Positions 18,070 to 27,218 are shown, counted from the first letter of the stretch. The stretch: DNA of 64,000 nt from Ectobacillus sp. JY-23 (GCF_023022965.1 NZ_CP095462.1:3514001-3578000); one strand, 5' to 3'. Notes: a model not told the origin generated them from the letters alone. A program made the numbers and translations.

Positions 18070-18752
18070 AGCAAATTATCGCACTTGGCGGCGGGGGCTT
18101 TTCGATGGAGCCGGACAATCCGCTTTTAGATCAATACATATTAGCACAGACAAATAAGCCGCAGCCGAAGATTTGTTTTATACCGACGGCGAGCGGTGAC
18201 GCGGACTCGTATATCAAAAGGTTTTATGATTTTTTTGAAAAACAAGCATGCGTTCCTTCGCACATGTCTTTGTTTAAGCCGCATACAAGAGATGTGCGCG
18301 GATTTTTATTGTCGCAGGACATCATTTATGTAGGCGGTGGCAATACGAAAAATATGCTCGCCATCTGGCGCGAGTGGGGCCTTGATTCTATCTTACAAGA
18401 AGCGTGGGAGCAGGGCATCATTTTAGCCGGGATTAGCGCGGGCTCGATTTGCTGGTTTGAAGAGGGTGTGACCGATTCCTACGGCGACGGTCTAGAACCC
18501 TTGCGCTGCCTCGGCTTTTTAAAAGGAAGCAATTGTCCGCATTATGACGGTGAACCAGAGCGCCGACCGGCTTATCAAAAGCTGGTGGCAGCAGGGCAAA
18601 TCAAAGGCGGCATTGCGGCGGATGATAGTGTAGCGCTGCATTACATAGGCGATGCATTACATCGTATTGTCAGCTCCCGTCCTGAGGCAGGTGCGTATCA
18701 ATTGAAGGGAGCAGAAGAAATTTCTGTAGCTGCAACGTATTTAGGGCAATAA
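18066..18752 (+). CDS. Peptidase E (S51 family dipeptidase)
   Basis: A 228-residue serine peptidase of the class-I-glutamine-amidotransferase-like fold that cleaves N-terminal Asp dipeptides in known family members. The nucleophile elbow is GISAGS (Ser124), preceded by YVGGGNTKNML, both S51 hallmarks. B. subtilis YgaJ is the closest family member I recall. Start and stop overlap neighbours closely; an AAGGAGG immediately after the stop serves the next small gene, so the operon probably continues. Confidence 0.88.
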   Translation: MKQIIALGGGGFSMEPDNPLLDQYILAQTNKPQPKICFIPTASGDADSYIKRFYDFFEKQACVPSHMSLFKPHTRDVRGFLLSQDIIYVGGGNTKNMLAIWREWGLDSILQEAWEQGIILAGISAGSICWFEEGVTDSYGDGLEPLRCLGFLKGSNCPHYDGEPERRPAYQKLVAAGQIKGGIAADDSVALHYIGDALHRIVSSRPEAGAYQLKGAEEISVAATYLGQ

Positions 18753-18766
18753 AAGGAGGTGATTGC

Positions 18767-18940
18767 ATGAGCTGGTTTATGATTATCTTTTGGAGTTTGT
18801 GCATAATGATTGTTGGTTATTCACTTTGGAGTATACGGAAAAATAAGGAACAGGCTTCTCCTGAAAAAAGCTTGAACCAAGAGATGAATGAAGCAAACAC
18901 GTATAAGGATACGTCACGCAATTTTCCTCCTTCGCCCTAA
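18767..18940 (+). CDS. Small single-pass membrane protein (57 aa)
   Basis: An ATG six bases after AAAAGGAGGTGATTGC-type site opens a 57-codon frame. Residues 3-22 are hydrophobic (WFMIIFWSLCIMIVGYSLW), then a basic stop-transfer (RKNKEQ) and a polar tail rich in Asn/Glu. It follows peptidase E by 14 bases and ends before a terminator, so it is the last gene of this operon. No family recognised. Confidence 0.75.
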   Translation: MSWFMIIFWSLCIMIVGYSLWSIRKNKEQASPEKSLNQEMNEANTYKDTSRNFPPSP

Positions 18941-18945
18941 ATAGT

Positions 18946-18978
18946 AAAAAGCGATGCACCACGGTGCGTCGCTTTTTT
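18946..18978 (+). terminator. Terminator after the VOC-peptidase E operon
   Basis: A 15-bp stem (AAAAAGCGATGCACC against GGTGCGTCGCTTTTT, one G-T pair) with a two-base turn and T6. Confidence 0.9.
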
Positions 18979-19065
18979 ATGTGTACCAAATTCTACACCG
19001 CATGATATATGTCTGATGAGCACAAATTAGGGGTGCAACATAAATTGCACAGGGGGGAATGCGTG

Positions 19066-19560
19066 ATGAACGATTTTTTTGGATTATTTGACGATGAAAA
19101 AGAAGACATTCGTGAGAGAGAAGAAATTCGCGAAAGAGAAGACCGACGTGAGCGCACGGATGTTGTAGAAGATGGCAAGCTTCGTCTGCATCAAGAGGAG
19201 CTTGATATTCATAAAGACCGTGTGGATACAGGAGAAGTTATTTTAAGTAAAGAAATTGTAGAAGAACACAAAGTCGTTGACGTTCCGGTTATGCATGAAG
19301 AAGTGGTTATCGAGAGAAGAGCTATTGACCATGAGCCTACGGATGAATTTATCAACGCAGAAGAAACAATTCATATTCCAGTGGGCGAAGAGCGCGTAGA
19401 GGTTGGGAAGCATACGGTGGTTACTGGCGAGGTTTCCGCTTATAAGCGTGCAGTAGAAGAAACGCATCATGTGGACGAGGTGCTACGACGTGAGGAAGCG
19501 CGCGTTGAAACAACGGGCGAGGCTCATGTGGTACATGATGAAGAGCCACGCTACGAATAA
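19066..19560 (+). CDS. DUF2382 (YsnF/AvaK) stress-type protein
   Basis: A 164-residue, highly charged protein. After an acidic/basic head rich in RERE motifs (residues 10-35) come two DUF2382-type segments: KLRLHQEELDIHKDRVDTGEV and ETIHIPVGEERVEVGKHTVV. The family is linked to general stress and photoreactive/PRC-barrel proteins. The start follows AGGGGGG by about eight bases. A second, shorter DUF2382 gene lies directly downstream behind a terminator-like hairpin. Confidence 0.82.
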   Translation: MNDFFGLFDDEKEDIREREEIREREDRRERTDVVEDGKLRLHQEELDIHKDRVDTGEVILSKEIVEEHKVVDVPVMHEEVVIERRAIDHEPTDEFINAEETIHIPVGEERVEVGKHTVVTGEVSAYKRAVEETHHVDEVLRREEARVETTGEAHVVHDEEPRYE

Positions 19561-19568
19561 ATGAAGTG

Positions 19569-19599
19569 AAGCACCTCGGCCTTGGCCGGGGTGCTTTTT
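19569..19599 (+). terminator. Hairpin between the two DUF2382 genes
   Basis: A 13-bp GC-rich stem (AAGCACCTCGGCC with its partner), 2-base loop and TTTTTA. The next gene's ribosome site starts one base after the T-run, so it may set the ratio of the two proteins. Confidence 0.85.
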
Positions 19600-19612
19600 A
19601 GGAGGAGTGCCG

Positions 19613-19948
19613 ATGGAAAAGATGCAGCTACGTCAAGAGGAATTAGATATTGTGAAGCAATGGGTGGCCACTGGTGATGTTGAGGTGCACAAAGAAGTGA
19701 TTACCGAGAATCGAACGATTGTTGTGCCTGTCACGCGTGAAGAACTGGTCATAAAAAATGGCGACGAGGTGATTCGAATTCCTATTTGTGAAGAGCGTGT
19801 AGAGGTTGTCAAGCATCCGACTGTTCTTGAGGATGTCTCCATCTACAGACAACAATACGAAACGATGCATCATGTCGAGGAGACGCTGCGAAAAGAGGAG
19901 TTACATATGGAAACGCGTGGCAACGCACAGGTAAAGCAGGAGATATGA
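19613..19948 (+). CDS. DUF2382 protein, short paralog
   Basis: A 111-residue protein made almost only of a DUF2382 pair: QLRQEELDIVKQWVATGDVEV and DEVIRIPICEERVEVVKHPTV match the upstream protein position by position. It lacks the charged RERE head. The start is seven bases after AGGAGG; a GTG six bases earlier overlaps that site. The pair probably arose by tandem duplication. Function unknown beyond the stress association of the family. Confidence 0.8.
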   Translation: MEKMQLRQEELDIVKQWVATGDVEVHKEVITENRTIVVPVTREELVIKNGDEVIRIPICEERVEVVKHPTVLEDVSIYRQQYETMHHVEETLRKEELHMETRGNAQVKQEI

Positions 19949-19988
19949 TGATATGTGTCGTATATAGCTCGGCAGAGGAGTGAGTATA

Positions 19989-20519
19989 TTGATTACCATC
20001 AAACATCCAACTGCCGATGATACGGCACATATGCATAAATTGTTTCGTACGGTGATTGTACATACGTTTGAAAGCGAAGGAATTGGACACTTACAAGAGG
20101 AGTTGGCACAAGAAATCCATCAAAAGGAAACATACTGGCAGGAATATATAAATGGCGGCGCACGGTCTTTCTTAGTTGCGACGAAAGGTGCTAAGGTGAT
20201 AGGGTGCATTGAATACGGAAAAGCCGGTGAATTTGTGTCTACACATACAAACGGCGCACTAGCGCACCTTGATAAGGTGGGGACTGTTTTTGTGCACCCG
20301 GGTCATCAGGGGCAGGGGATTGGTTCTCAGCTTGTACAGGCAATGCTGAGACTAATGAAGGAGAGAGGTATACATGAGTTTTGTCTGGATAGCGGCTACA
20401 AACGTGCACAGCAAGTTTGGCAGCAAAAGTTTGGAGAACCAACATATGTACTGACCGATTTTTGGGATGAAGGGTATCATCATATGATTTGGCGAAGAGA
20501 GGTAGAGGCATGCCTGTAG
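19989..20519 (+). CDS. GNAT-family N-acetyltransferase
   Basis: A 176-residue acetyl-CoA-dependent acetyltransferase. The acetyl-CoA loop is HPGHQGQGIGSQLVQAML (Q/RxxGxG/A), preceded by strand VGTVFV and followed by EFCLDSGYKRAQQVW. The start is a TTG eight bases after GAGGAG; a GTG three codons upstream overlaps that site. Substrate unknown. The stop codon sits in the loop of its own terminator. Confidence 0.85.
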   Translation: MITIKHPTADDTAHMHKLFRTVIVHTFESEGIGHLQEELAQEIHQKETYWQEYINGGARSFLVATKGAKVIGCIEYGKAGEFVSTHTNGALAHLDKVGTVFVHPGHQGQGIGSQLVQAMLRLMKERGIHEFCLDSGYKRAQQVWQQKFGEPTYVLTDFWDEGYHHMIWRREVEACL

Positions 20520-20532
20520 CATGCCTTTATTT
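20506..20532. terminator. Terminator after the GNAT gene
   Basis: An 8-bp stem (AGGCATGC) with a 5-base loop that contains the stop codon, followed by a T-run. Confidence 0.8.
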
Positions 20533-21279
20533 TTTGGTTAAAAAGTAAGCTGTCACCCAGGATGTGACGGGAATGGTCAGGGTAACCGCCGTTCCCGCAA
20601 ACAGAATGGTGAGCATTTCACCGCTGAATACCTTGGAGTTGATGATTTCCCCAAGCGAATACGTCGCGTCCTTAAACCAAATAAACAATCCCAAATAGCT
20701 TCCAAAAAAGGCAAAAAATAAGGTGTTTGTGGTAGTGCCTAAAATATCGCGGCCAATGCCTAAACCAGATTGATATAAGTCTTTTCTGCTTAGAGCGGGA
20801 CTTTGCGTATAGATTTCACGAAGGGGTGAAGCAATAGAGATTGCCAAATCTACGATGGCCCCGATTGTGCTCATAATGATAACAGACACAGCTATTTTAG
20901 AAAAGTCGACGCCGACAAACAGCGAAAACATGCTGAGCTCGGCCACTTCCTCTTCGCCAAAGCCTTTAATCATAAAGCGATCTGTAAAGGCAACAATACA
21001 TACAAGCAAAATGACAAATACAATCCCCGTCGCCAGCAACGCTGTTTTCGTCTTTACGTTCATACCGTTGATATAAAATAAGCTTACGCAGCTGATAAGG
21101 ACACTGCCGATGAATGTTATGATAACCGGATTTACGGTCGGATCTGCCATAAATAAAATGGAAATAAACAAAATTCCAAAATTGATAAATAATGCGATAA
21201 ACGACCGCAGCCCTTTTCGTCCGCCAACAAGCAACATGCAAATAAGGAGTAACATACTTAAGCAAAATAATGTACTCAT
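20527..21279 (-). CDS. YibE/F-family membrane protein, second of pair
   Basis: A 250-residue polytopic membrane protein with about seven helices. Conserved family features are GGRKGLRSFIAL near the start, STIGAIVDLAISIASPLREI, and the GLGIGRDILGTTTNTLFFA block. YibE/YibF-like proteins occur as adjacent pairs in Firmicutes; their transport function is not known. The ATG overlaps the upstream gene's TGA (ATGA), so both subunits are probably made in equal amounts. Confidence 0.82.
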   Translation of the reverse strand: MSTLFCLSMLLLICMLLVGGRKGLRSFIALFINFGILFISILFMADPTVNPVIITFIGSVLISCVSLFYINGMNVKTKTALLATGIVFVILLVCIVAFTDRFMIKGFGEEEVAELSMFSLFVGVDFSKIAVSVIIMSTIGAIVDLAISIASPLREIYTQSPALSRKDLYQSGLGIGRDILGTTTNTLFFAFFGSYLGLFIWFKDATYSLGEIINSKVFSGEMLTILFAGTAVTLTIPVTSWVTAYFLTKK

Positions 21280-22382
21280 GCTGTGCGCCTCTTTCTTTCA
21301 ATAAAGAAAATGGATATATATAAAGCGAGCGGTACGGTCAAAACAATCCCAATTCCGCCGGCTAGGGCCCGGGCCAGCTCTAGGGACAAATTCATCGAAA
21401 AGGTATAGCCGAGCGGCGCATGATTTTTGATGTATAAAATCAGCATAGGAATCGAGCCGCTGATATAAGCAAAAAACAAAATGTTAGTCATCGGTCCCAT
21501 AATGTCTCTCCCAATCGCTTTTCCGGAAGTCTTCAGTGCTTGCACGGTAATATCGCGGTTTTTTTCGTACAGCTCGAACATGGAGGCACACATTGTAATC
21601 GCCACATCCATCACAGCGCCTAGCGAGCCAATTAAAATACCTGCCATGAACACCACACGAGGCGGCCTTGTTAAAAACTGCATTTCTTCGTAACGCAGTC
21701 CTTTTTCACCCGTTGTTTTCATTACCAAGTACATAATAAGAAGCGCAATAAAGGTGCCAAGCAATGTTGCAAGCATAGCCGCATATGTTTTCTCATTTAA
21801 GCCATTTACAAGTAATAAAGAGACAAAGGTGAATAGAATTGCACTGATGCCGCAAATGAATAATAGACTCGTCCCCGATGTCGTAATATACATATCTAAG
21901 GCGTAGGAAAGAAGCACGCTGTTGACTGCTAAACTAATGAGAGAAAGAAATCCCTGTTTTTTTCCGACTACAAGCAAAGCAAAGATAAAAATCCAGCTGA
22001 TGATGAGTACGTTCGTATCGCGTTTGGCATCTTTGATGAGGCCGGTTAATTCACCGTTTTGTGTATGGGTGCGAATCGAAACAAATAGCTTGTCACCCGC
22101 GGTGTACTTTTGATCATAGGCGCCCGAGATGGAGTACTCATTGCTTAAGTAAATCCGCTCGCCCTTGTGCGGACCGTTTTGGAGCTTGGCGGTAATGCGT
22201 TGCTTAAAGATCCGATCGCTATTGCCATACATATCGGTTACTGTTTCCGCTTCTGCCGATGTTGCTTTTACAACCTTTGCGATGTGTTGTTTATATAAAA
22301 AGTCGTTGTGGTTGACGAAAACGATAGAGCCGATGAAAAGACAGAGTAATAGTGCATACAGAAAAAAAGATTTGTACTTCAA
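21276..22382 (-). CDS. YibE/F-family membrane protein, first of pair
   Basis: A 368-residue protein: an N-terminal helix, a ~90-residue extracytoplasmic domain (residues ~30-120, with KGERIYLSNEYSISGAYD), then about seven helices containing the family motifs LGAVMDVAITMCASMFEL and GRDIMGPMTNILFFAY. The start is TTG with GGAGGT seven bases upstream. The partner gene follows with a four-base overlap. The soluble domain is present only in this subunit, so it may bind a ligand or partner outside the cell. Confidence 0.82.
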   Translation of the reverse strand: MKYKSFFLYALLLCLFIGSIVFVNHNDFLYKQHIAKVVKATSAEAETVTDMYGNSDRIFKQRITAKLQNGPHKGERIYLSNEYSISGAYDQKYTAGDKLFVSIRTHTQNGELTGLIKDAKRDTNVLIISWIFIFALLVVGKKQGFLSLISLAVNSVLLSYALDMYITTSGTSLLFICGISAILFTFVSLLLVNGLNEKTYAAMLATLLGTFIALLIMYLVMKTTGEKGLRYEEMQFLTRPPRVVFMAGILIGSLGAVMDVAITMCASMFELYEKNRDITVQALKTSGKAIGRDIMGPMTNILFFAYISGSIPMLILYIKNHAPLGYTFSMNLSLELARALAGGIGIVLTVPLALYISIFFIERKRRTA

Positions 22383-22580
22383 GAAAAGACCTCCATAACT
22401 AATGATACATGTAAGGATAGCAGGAGTACTTTTGCAGCGTCAAGCCGACTTATGTGGGAAGATTGGAGGATTCATCATATACTTCTGTAGCTAATTGCCT
22501 TGATAGATCGTTTGTAAAATGGGGATTGTACCGATTGTGGGTAAAGGCCTACATAGCCCTTTATATCACCAAAGGGGGGA

Positions 22581-22609
22581 AACTGCAGAAGTTCACGCCT
22601 TCTGCAGTT
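22581..22609. terminator. Hairpin after the Ntn-hydrolase gene
   Basis: An 11-bp perfect stem (AACTGCAGAAG) with a 7-base loop spanning the stop codon; there is no long T-run, so termination strength is uncertain. Confidence 0.45.
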
Positions 22610-23372
22610 CTGAAAGCAAAACGCCTTTTTTAGAAAGTGTAATAGGCTTGGTACCGCCTGTTATTTGCTGTGTTGCAAACGAGAATTGAAATCTCGTATG
22701 AAAATGTTGTCCGACTGTAAAAGAGATGATGCCCTGCTCGGGTATCACTACCAGGGAAAGCTGCGTCGGAAAATCGCCGTCTGTTTGTGCTGTTTTTTGG
22801 AGGATAGAAAACGCCGTATCTACATCAAATGTATGCTCTTTTTCAAGAATGGCATAAGCTGTTTGGTAGCGTTCGCTCCCGCATCCTTGGACGCAATCGT
22901 ATGTTTCATGTGCGTAATCGGAAAGAGGAAAGTTGGTTAAGACCGTGAAATGTTGGTCCTGTGAGCTTGTATGTATGTTCGCGCGCCCTGGTTCGACGAT
23001 GTAAGATACGTTCTTTCCGGCAATCATGCTATGTACGCTGTAATGGGGTACATTGACAATCGTTTTTTCTGCTAAAAAAGAGGGCAGGTCGGATAGCTCG
23101 ATGCGTTCTGTGAGTACATCATCAAATAGCCGCATTATATGTACGCAGTTCTTACCGCGGCGATACCTACCTTCCTCACATTCCTCCACCATTAACAGAT
23201 TCATAAACGTGCCGTTTGCATTGACGCCAAATGCCGGGAGAAATTGTCCGTTTTCACGCTGCAGGACCAGAAAACGATTGTCTTGCAGGGAAAGCTTAAT
23301 CGGTCGTTCGCTAATATCAAAGTTCATTCCAATCAACGTCTCTGTGCCGTACCAAACAAAGCTAGTGCACAT
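22593..23372 (-). CDS. Linear amide C-N hydrolase (choloylglycine-hydrolase/C45-like Ntn hydrolase)
   Basis: A 259-residue N-terminal-nucleophile hydrolase. The start at 23372 gives MCTSF, so Cys2 becomes the catalytic N-terminal Cys after Met removal, as in bile salt hydrolases, penicillin V acylases and acyl-CoA:6-APA-like enzymes. Other fitting elements: GMNFDIS (Asp of the active site) and FPLSDYAHETYDC. A frame extension of 11 residues exists but would bury the Cys, and AAGGGA lies nine bases before the chosen ATG. The cleaved amide is unknown; N-acyl-homoserine lactones, bile acids or peptides are possible. Confidence 0.78.
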   Translation of the reverse strand: MCTSFVWYGTETLIGMNFDISERPIKLSLQDNRFLVLQRENGQFLPAFGVNANGTFMNLLMVEECEEGRYRRGKNCVHIMRLFDDVLTERIELSDLPSFLAEKTIVNVPHYSVHSMIAGKNVSYIVEPGRANIHTSSQDQHFTVLTNFPLSDYAHETYDCVQGCGSERYQTAYAILEKEHTFDVDTAFSILQKTAQTDGDFPTQLSLVVIPEQGIISFTVGQHFHTRFQFSFATQQITGGTKPITLSKKGVLLSELQKA

Positions 23373-23425
23373 TTTATCACATCCCTTCACACGAATATTC
23401 GACAAAAAGGAAAATATTCCTTGTA

Positions 23426-23459
23426 AAAAACCGCCCCCAAAAAATTAAGGGCGGTTTTC
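23426..23459 (-). terminator. Terminator of helD
   Basis: A 10-bp stem (AAAACCGCCC) with an A/T-rich loop that contains the helD stop codon; T6 follows on the minus strand. Confidence 0.8.
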
Positions 23460-25733
23460 GTATGTCTCGGCTTTGGCCAGTCGCAGCAGCGGTGAGATTT
23501 GCTTGGTCGTAAAGAGATGCAGCTCGTGCATGGCTCTCGTGCATACTGTGTAAAACAGCTTACCATCCTGCTCACCGTATACGTCAGCAGCAGCGTCGCA
23601 AACAATGACAGCGTCAAATTCCACACCCTTTGCGAGATAAGAGGGCAGTATGGATACGCCCGGCTCGAAGGAGGACGTTTCCTTCGTAATGAGACGGAGT
23701 GAGATAAGCGGCTGTAATTGCTGATGCATCTGCTTGCTTTCATGCGCTGTTTTGCAAATCACGGCAATGTTTTGATGACCTGCGCCTTGTAAAGTAGCGA
23801 TGCGTGCGGCTATTTGACCAGGCAGCCCATCAGCAGGGACTTGCTCGACAACAGGCAGAGCACCTTCGCGCTGGAAGGCTTCGATGCGTTCGCCGCCTGT
23901 TACGAATTGCCGTGTGAATTCGATGATTTGCTTCGTAGAGCGGTAGCTGCGCGTCAGTTCAATGGTTTCCGATTGGTCGTATAAGGACGAAAGGGTAAAC
24001 AGGCTGACATGTGCGGATTGGGCATGAATGGCTTGGTTCAGGTCACCGAGCACAGTCATTTTCGCAAGCGGAAACAAGCGTTTTAAAAAGGCGAACTGAA
24101 ACGGTGCGTAGTCCTGTGCCTCATCGATAAAAATATGGCGCATCGATGTATTGCGGCGAAAGCCTTCAATTTGCTCCTTCAAATAGATAAATGGTGTAGC
24201 ATCCTCATACGGCAGGCTGCGGCGCATCAATTCCTTTGTTGTATAATCACATATATCCTGCCAGTTGGTGGGTAGCTGATCAAACTGTGCAAAGCCAGGT
24301 GCAAACAGCTGGGCGTAAATCGCCGGTACATCAGCAAAGCGCAGCTTTTTTGCATGTACGTACAGCTTTTTAAAATGCTTGCGCACCACAATGGCCCGCA
24401 GCAGCGCTTGCTCGCGCTCAAAGTCGTTGAAGGTGTGCTCAGAGTAACGCTGCTTGCTTTGCAGTGTTTCATAAGCTTCCTGGAGTGTGTCTTTATCGAG
24501 AAGCTCCATTTCTTCTTCGACCCAAGGACGCGTGCGCTCACGTTTTTCGTGCTTTTTTAGCTCGCGCTTAATCCAGCGCGCGGTTTCCTCCATACGACTT
24601 GGGAGCGAGTCGACCGGAACACTATAAAAGTATGCCGCAATTTCACGGGCAGTAAGCAGGACCGTGCCGCGAAACTTAATATCCGTAAAGCGCATATCTT
24701 GTATTTGTAAATGCGCCGCATAGCTGTCAATGAGCTTCATAAAATCGAGCTCTGCTTTATAACGAATAACAGAGCGGCGCACCGCGTCATTGCTGCGCAG
24801 CATGTACTCTAGCTGTGTGAACGGGTCCTCAAGTGTAAATCCAGTTACCTGATGCGCTAGATAATCTTGAAAGGTGGTTTGCTGCATGTTTTCTTCGCCA
24901 AGCTCCGGCAAAACAGTGGAAACGTAGCTGTTAAAGAGCGGATTTGGTGAAAATAAAATCATTTGATCCGCGCGCAGCGAGCCGCGATAGCGATACAGCA
25001 GATAGGCAACGCGCTGCAGTGCTGCTGATGTTTTACCGCTTCCGGCCGCGCCTTGCACGATAAGAAGACGGCTGCTTTCGTTGCGGATAATGAGATTTTG
25101 CTCTTTTTGAATGGTGGCGACAATATTTTTCATTTGTGTGTTGGATTGCTTGCCAAGCACTTCCTGCAGCATCACATCGCCGATTGTCACACCCGTATCA
25201 AACATACCCTCAATTTGCGCATTTCGAATCACAAACTGCCGCTTGAGCTGAAGTGTGCCGTGCACAGTACCGCTTGGGGCTGTATATGCTGCCGGGCCGG
25301 CCGCATAATCGTAGTACACGCTTGAAATTGGTGCGCGCCAATCGTATATGAGAAATTCTTCTTGTTCTTCATCATAAAATGAACCGATGCCAAGATAAAT
25401 GGCTTCAGCCGGTTCGCCTTCTTCAGCAAAATCAATTCTGCCAAAGTAAGGTGTGTTCATCAAGCGGCGCAGCAGCTTCAGCTGGTTCGTATGGTGGTGA
25501 TGGCTGCGCTCGCGCTCGGCCAGCATTTCTGCCTGTTGTTTAATGCTGGCATGTGTTTCGGCCGCTTCTTCGGCATTGTCAAAGTTAACGGTCACATCCT
25601 CCCAAAAGTTTTGGCGAATTTCCGTTACCTCCGAACGTACAGTGCCGGTTTGTTTTTCAAGCGCAGCGGCTTTTGTACGTATCTTTTTTGTTACTTCGTT
25701 GACTCGCTGCTGTTCTTGTTGCCACTCTTGCAT
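23445..25733 (-). CDS. helD: RNA polymerase recycling ATPase HelD
   Basis: A 762-residue superfamily-1 helicase-like ATPase that removes stalled RNA polymerase from DNA. The N-terminal ~70 residues form the coiled coil that enters the polymerase secondary channel; a HelD-specific region follows (FGRIDFAEEGE..EFLIYDWRAPISSVYYDY). Walker A is GAAGSGKTS, Walker B FIDEAQDY, and motif VI-like CTRAMHELH near the end. The size agrees with B. subtilis HelD (YvgS). The chosen ATG lies nine bases after AAAGGA; the ATG 24 bases upstream has its site too close. Monocistronic. Confidence 0.92.
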   Translation of the reverse strand: MQEWQQEQQRVNEVTKKIRTKAAALEKQTGTVRSEVTEIRQNFWEDVTVNFDNAEEAAETHASIKQQAEMLAERERSHHHHTNQLKLLRRLMNTPYFGRIDFAEEGEPAEAIYLGIGSFYDEEQEEFLIYDWRAPISSVYYDYAAGPAAYTAPSGTVHGTLQLKRQFVIRNAQIEGMFDTGVTIGDVMLQEVLGKQSNTQMKNIVATIQKEQNLIIRNESSRLLIVQGAAGSGKTSAALQRVAYLLYRYRGSLRADQMILFSPNPLFNSYVSTVLPELGEENMQQTTFQDYLAHQVTGFTLEDPFTQLEYMLRSNDAVRRSVIRYKAELDFMKLIDSYAAHLQIQDMRFTDIKFRGTVLLTAREIAAYFYSVPVDSLPSRMEETARWIKRELKKHEKRERTRPWVEEEMELLDKDTLQEAYETLQSKQRYSEHTFNDFEREQALLRAIVVRKHFKKLYVHAKKLRFADVPAIYAQLFAPGFAQFDQLPTNWQDICDYTTKELMRRSLPYEDATPFIYLKEQIEGFRRNTSMRHIFIDEAQDYAPFQFAFLKRLFPLAKMTVLGDLNQAIHAQSAHVSLFTLSSLYDQSETIELTRSYRSTKQIIEFTRQFVTGGERIEAFQREGALPVVEQVPADGLPGQIAARIATLQGAGHQNIAVICKTAHESKQMHQQLQPLISLRLITKETSSFEPGVSILPSYLAKGVEFDAVIVCDAAADVYGEQDGKLFYTVCTRAMHELHLFTTKQISPLLRLAKAETYENRP

Positions 25734-25815
25734 AGCATCGCGTCCTTTCCTTTTCATAACCCTTCTAGCATGCTCATAGGATGGAAATATAAACCGCTTT
25801 CAAGGGGGCTGTGTG

Positions 25816-26190
25816 ATGGTTTTTATTTTACTGTTTGCGTGTATAGGCGCCGCTTTTTTCTGCCGTTATATGCATAAAAAGAGAAAGCAGGCCGAGGCTG
25901 ATTGTCACATGGAAAAGCAGCAGCTTGCCGCCTATCGCCTGCAAAAGCGAAAGCTGGAGGAAATGCGCATTCTCGCTGAAACAATCAACCTACCGAACAC
26001 TCATTTTATGCACTGGGAAAGCAAATATGCAGATGTTGTAAAGCAGATTGAACAAACAAAAGAAAATATTAACGTGCGGCAAGCTATTTTGCAAGGCAAT
26101 CGCTTTTATGAGAAGCAACTGCTTCACATGTCGTATGCGCTGTTGTTTTTAGCTGCGGTGCTTATGCTGAAAAAATGGCTTGGTGTGTAA
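25816..26190 (+). CDS. Two-helix membrane-anchored coiled-coil protein, unknown
   Basis: A 124-residue protein with a hydrophobic N-terminal helix (residues 1-15), a charged central region of ~85 residues rich in Lys/Glu/Gln that is likely helical, and a C-terminal hydrophobic helix (LLHMSYALLFLAAVLML). The topology suggests a hairpin anchored at both ends. The start follows AAGGGGG by seven bases. It is divergent from helD and convergent with the next gene. No family recognised. Confidence 0.65.
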   Translation: MVFILLFACIGAAFFCRYMHKKRKQAEADCHMEKQQLAAYRLQKRKLEEMRILAETINLPNTHFMHWESKYADVVKQIEQTKENINVRQAILQGNRFYEKQLLHMSYALLFLAAVLMLKKWLGV

Positions 26191-26193
26191 GTG

Positions 26194-26895
26194 TTATTGA
26201 CTAAACACATAGTTGAAGAGAATATACGTCATAACGAGGGGGAGATCCTCTCCATCAAAGCTGTATTCCCAGCGTGTGATACGCTTGCCGGTGGCAATGA
26301 CTGTACCTTCACGAAGAACCTCTGTTTTTGAGCCGATACCGAAGGATTTATAATAATAGGCTGTATCCCCAAGCTGTAAAAACAGACCTTCCTGCAGCTT
26401 TACCGCATTTTTTAGGGAATAGTCCGTTTCTACACTGCCGATGATCTCGCCATCACGTACAATGTGCCACATCTCGTTCGCTTTCCAAATCGAGCTTTGC
26501 TGTTCTACAAACGTAATTTGCGAATTATCCTGCATCGTAAAGGAAAGGTTCATATACCATTTTCCTTCGCCTTCTAGAATCATAGTGACTACTTTTTGCC
26601 ACCAGTGCCGATAAAAGCGCTGATAGGTTGCGATTTGTTCTATCCCCTTGTAGAGTATTTTTACATTTGTTGCATATTTTTCTCGTGTATAGGTATGCCA
26701 GACGTTTTGAGTTGATTTCGGTACGTAGCGTGCTTCTTGATGCAGCTCCCATAGGCGTATGAAAAATAGCACCAAGGCACCGGCTGGAAATAGTAGTAAT
26801 GTTAACATTTGTTCCCAGTCATAGACACCTAATATGAAAAAGCGCGCCGTCATAGCAATCGCACCGACAACGAATAATAGCAATAATCGGCCCAA
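26194..26895 (-). CDS. Membrane protein with a soluble beta-rich C-terminal domain, unknown
   Basis: A 233-residue protein with two N-terminal transmembrane helices (residues 1-20 and 30-50) followed by a ~180-residue soluble part. That part has alternating hydrophobic strands (WYMNLSFTMQD..MWHIVRDGEIIGSVETDYSLKN), a pattern reminiscent of tubby-C/LURP-like scramblase folds, though this is only an impression. The start was set at a TTG six bases after GGAGGGG, since the longer frame begins inside that site. Convergent with the preceding gene, three bases apart. Confidence 0.6.
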   Translation of the reverse strand: MGRLLLLFVVGAIAMTARFFILGVYDWEQMLTLLLFPAGALVLFFIRLWELHQEARYVPKSTQNVWHTYTREKYATNVKILYKGIEQIATYQRFYRHWWQKVVTMILEGEGKWYMNLSFTMQDNSQITFVEQQSSIWKANEMWHIVRDGEIIGSVETDYSLKNAVKLQEGLFLQLGDTAYYYKSFGIGSKTEVLREGTVIATGKRITRWEYSFDGEDLPLVMTYILFNYVFSQ

Positions 26896-27082
26896 TTTTT
26901 CCCCTCCGTTCAAAACCTCAGTCTCTTGACTGAGGCTTATGTTTTTTCCAGGCGTATCTAGTTCTGAATGGATAGTAAATATCTTTCCTAAAGTCTCCTA
27001 ATCTAGATGTTTGTATATGTTTATATCTGTAAGCTGCGTTTACTCTTACCCCTATATGTAAATCACATAAATTTATACATAA

Positions 27083-27133
27083 AGGTAAAAGAACGTGGAA
27101 CGGCTAAATCAGTCGTTCCACGTTCTTTTACCT
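27083..27133. repeat. Perfect 20-bp inverted repeat with an 11-base loop
   Basis: Left arm 27083-27102, right arm 27114-27133, with no mismatch. No T-run follows on either side, so it does not look like a simple terminator. It could be a transposon end, a processing signal or a cruciform site. Confidence 0.85.
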
Positions 27134-27218
27134 AATGTACGAATCAAAAAGCATCTGCCCTGCCAGATAAAGAGGTTTGGCATCCGAAATTAGATGTGTT
27201 TCACATTTTATTGACACT

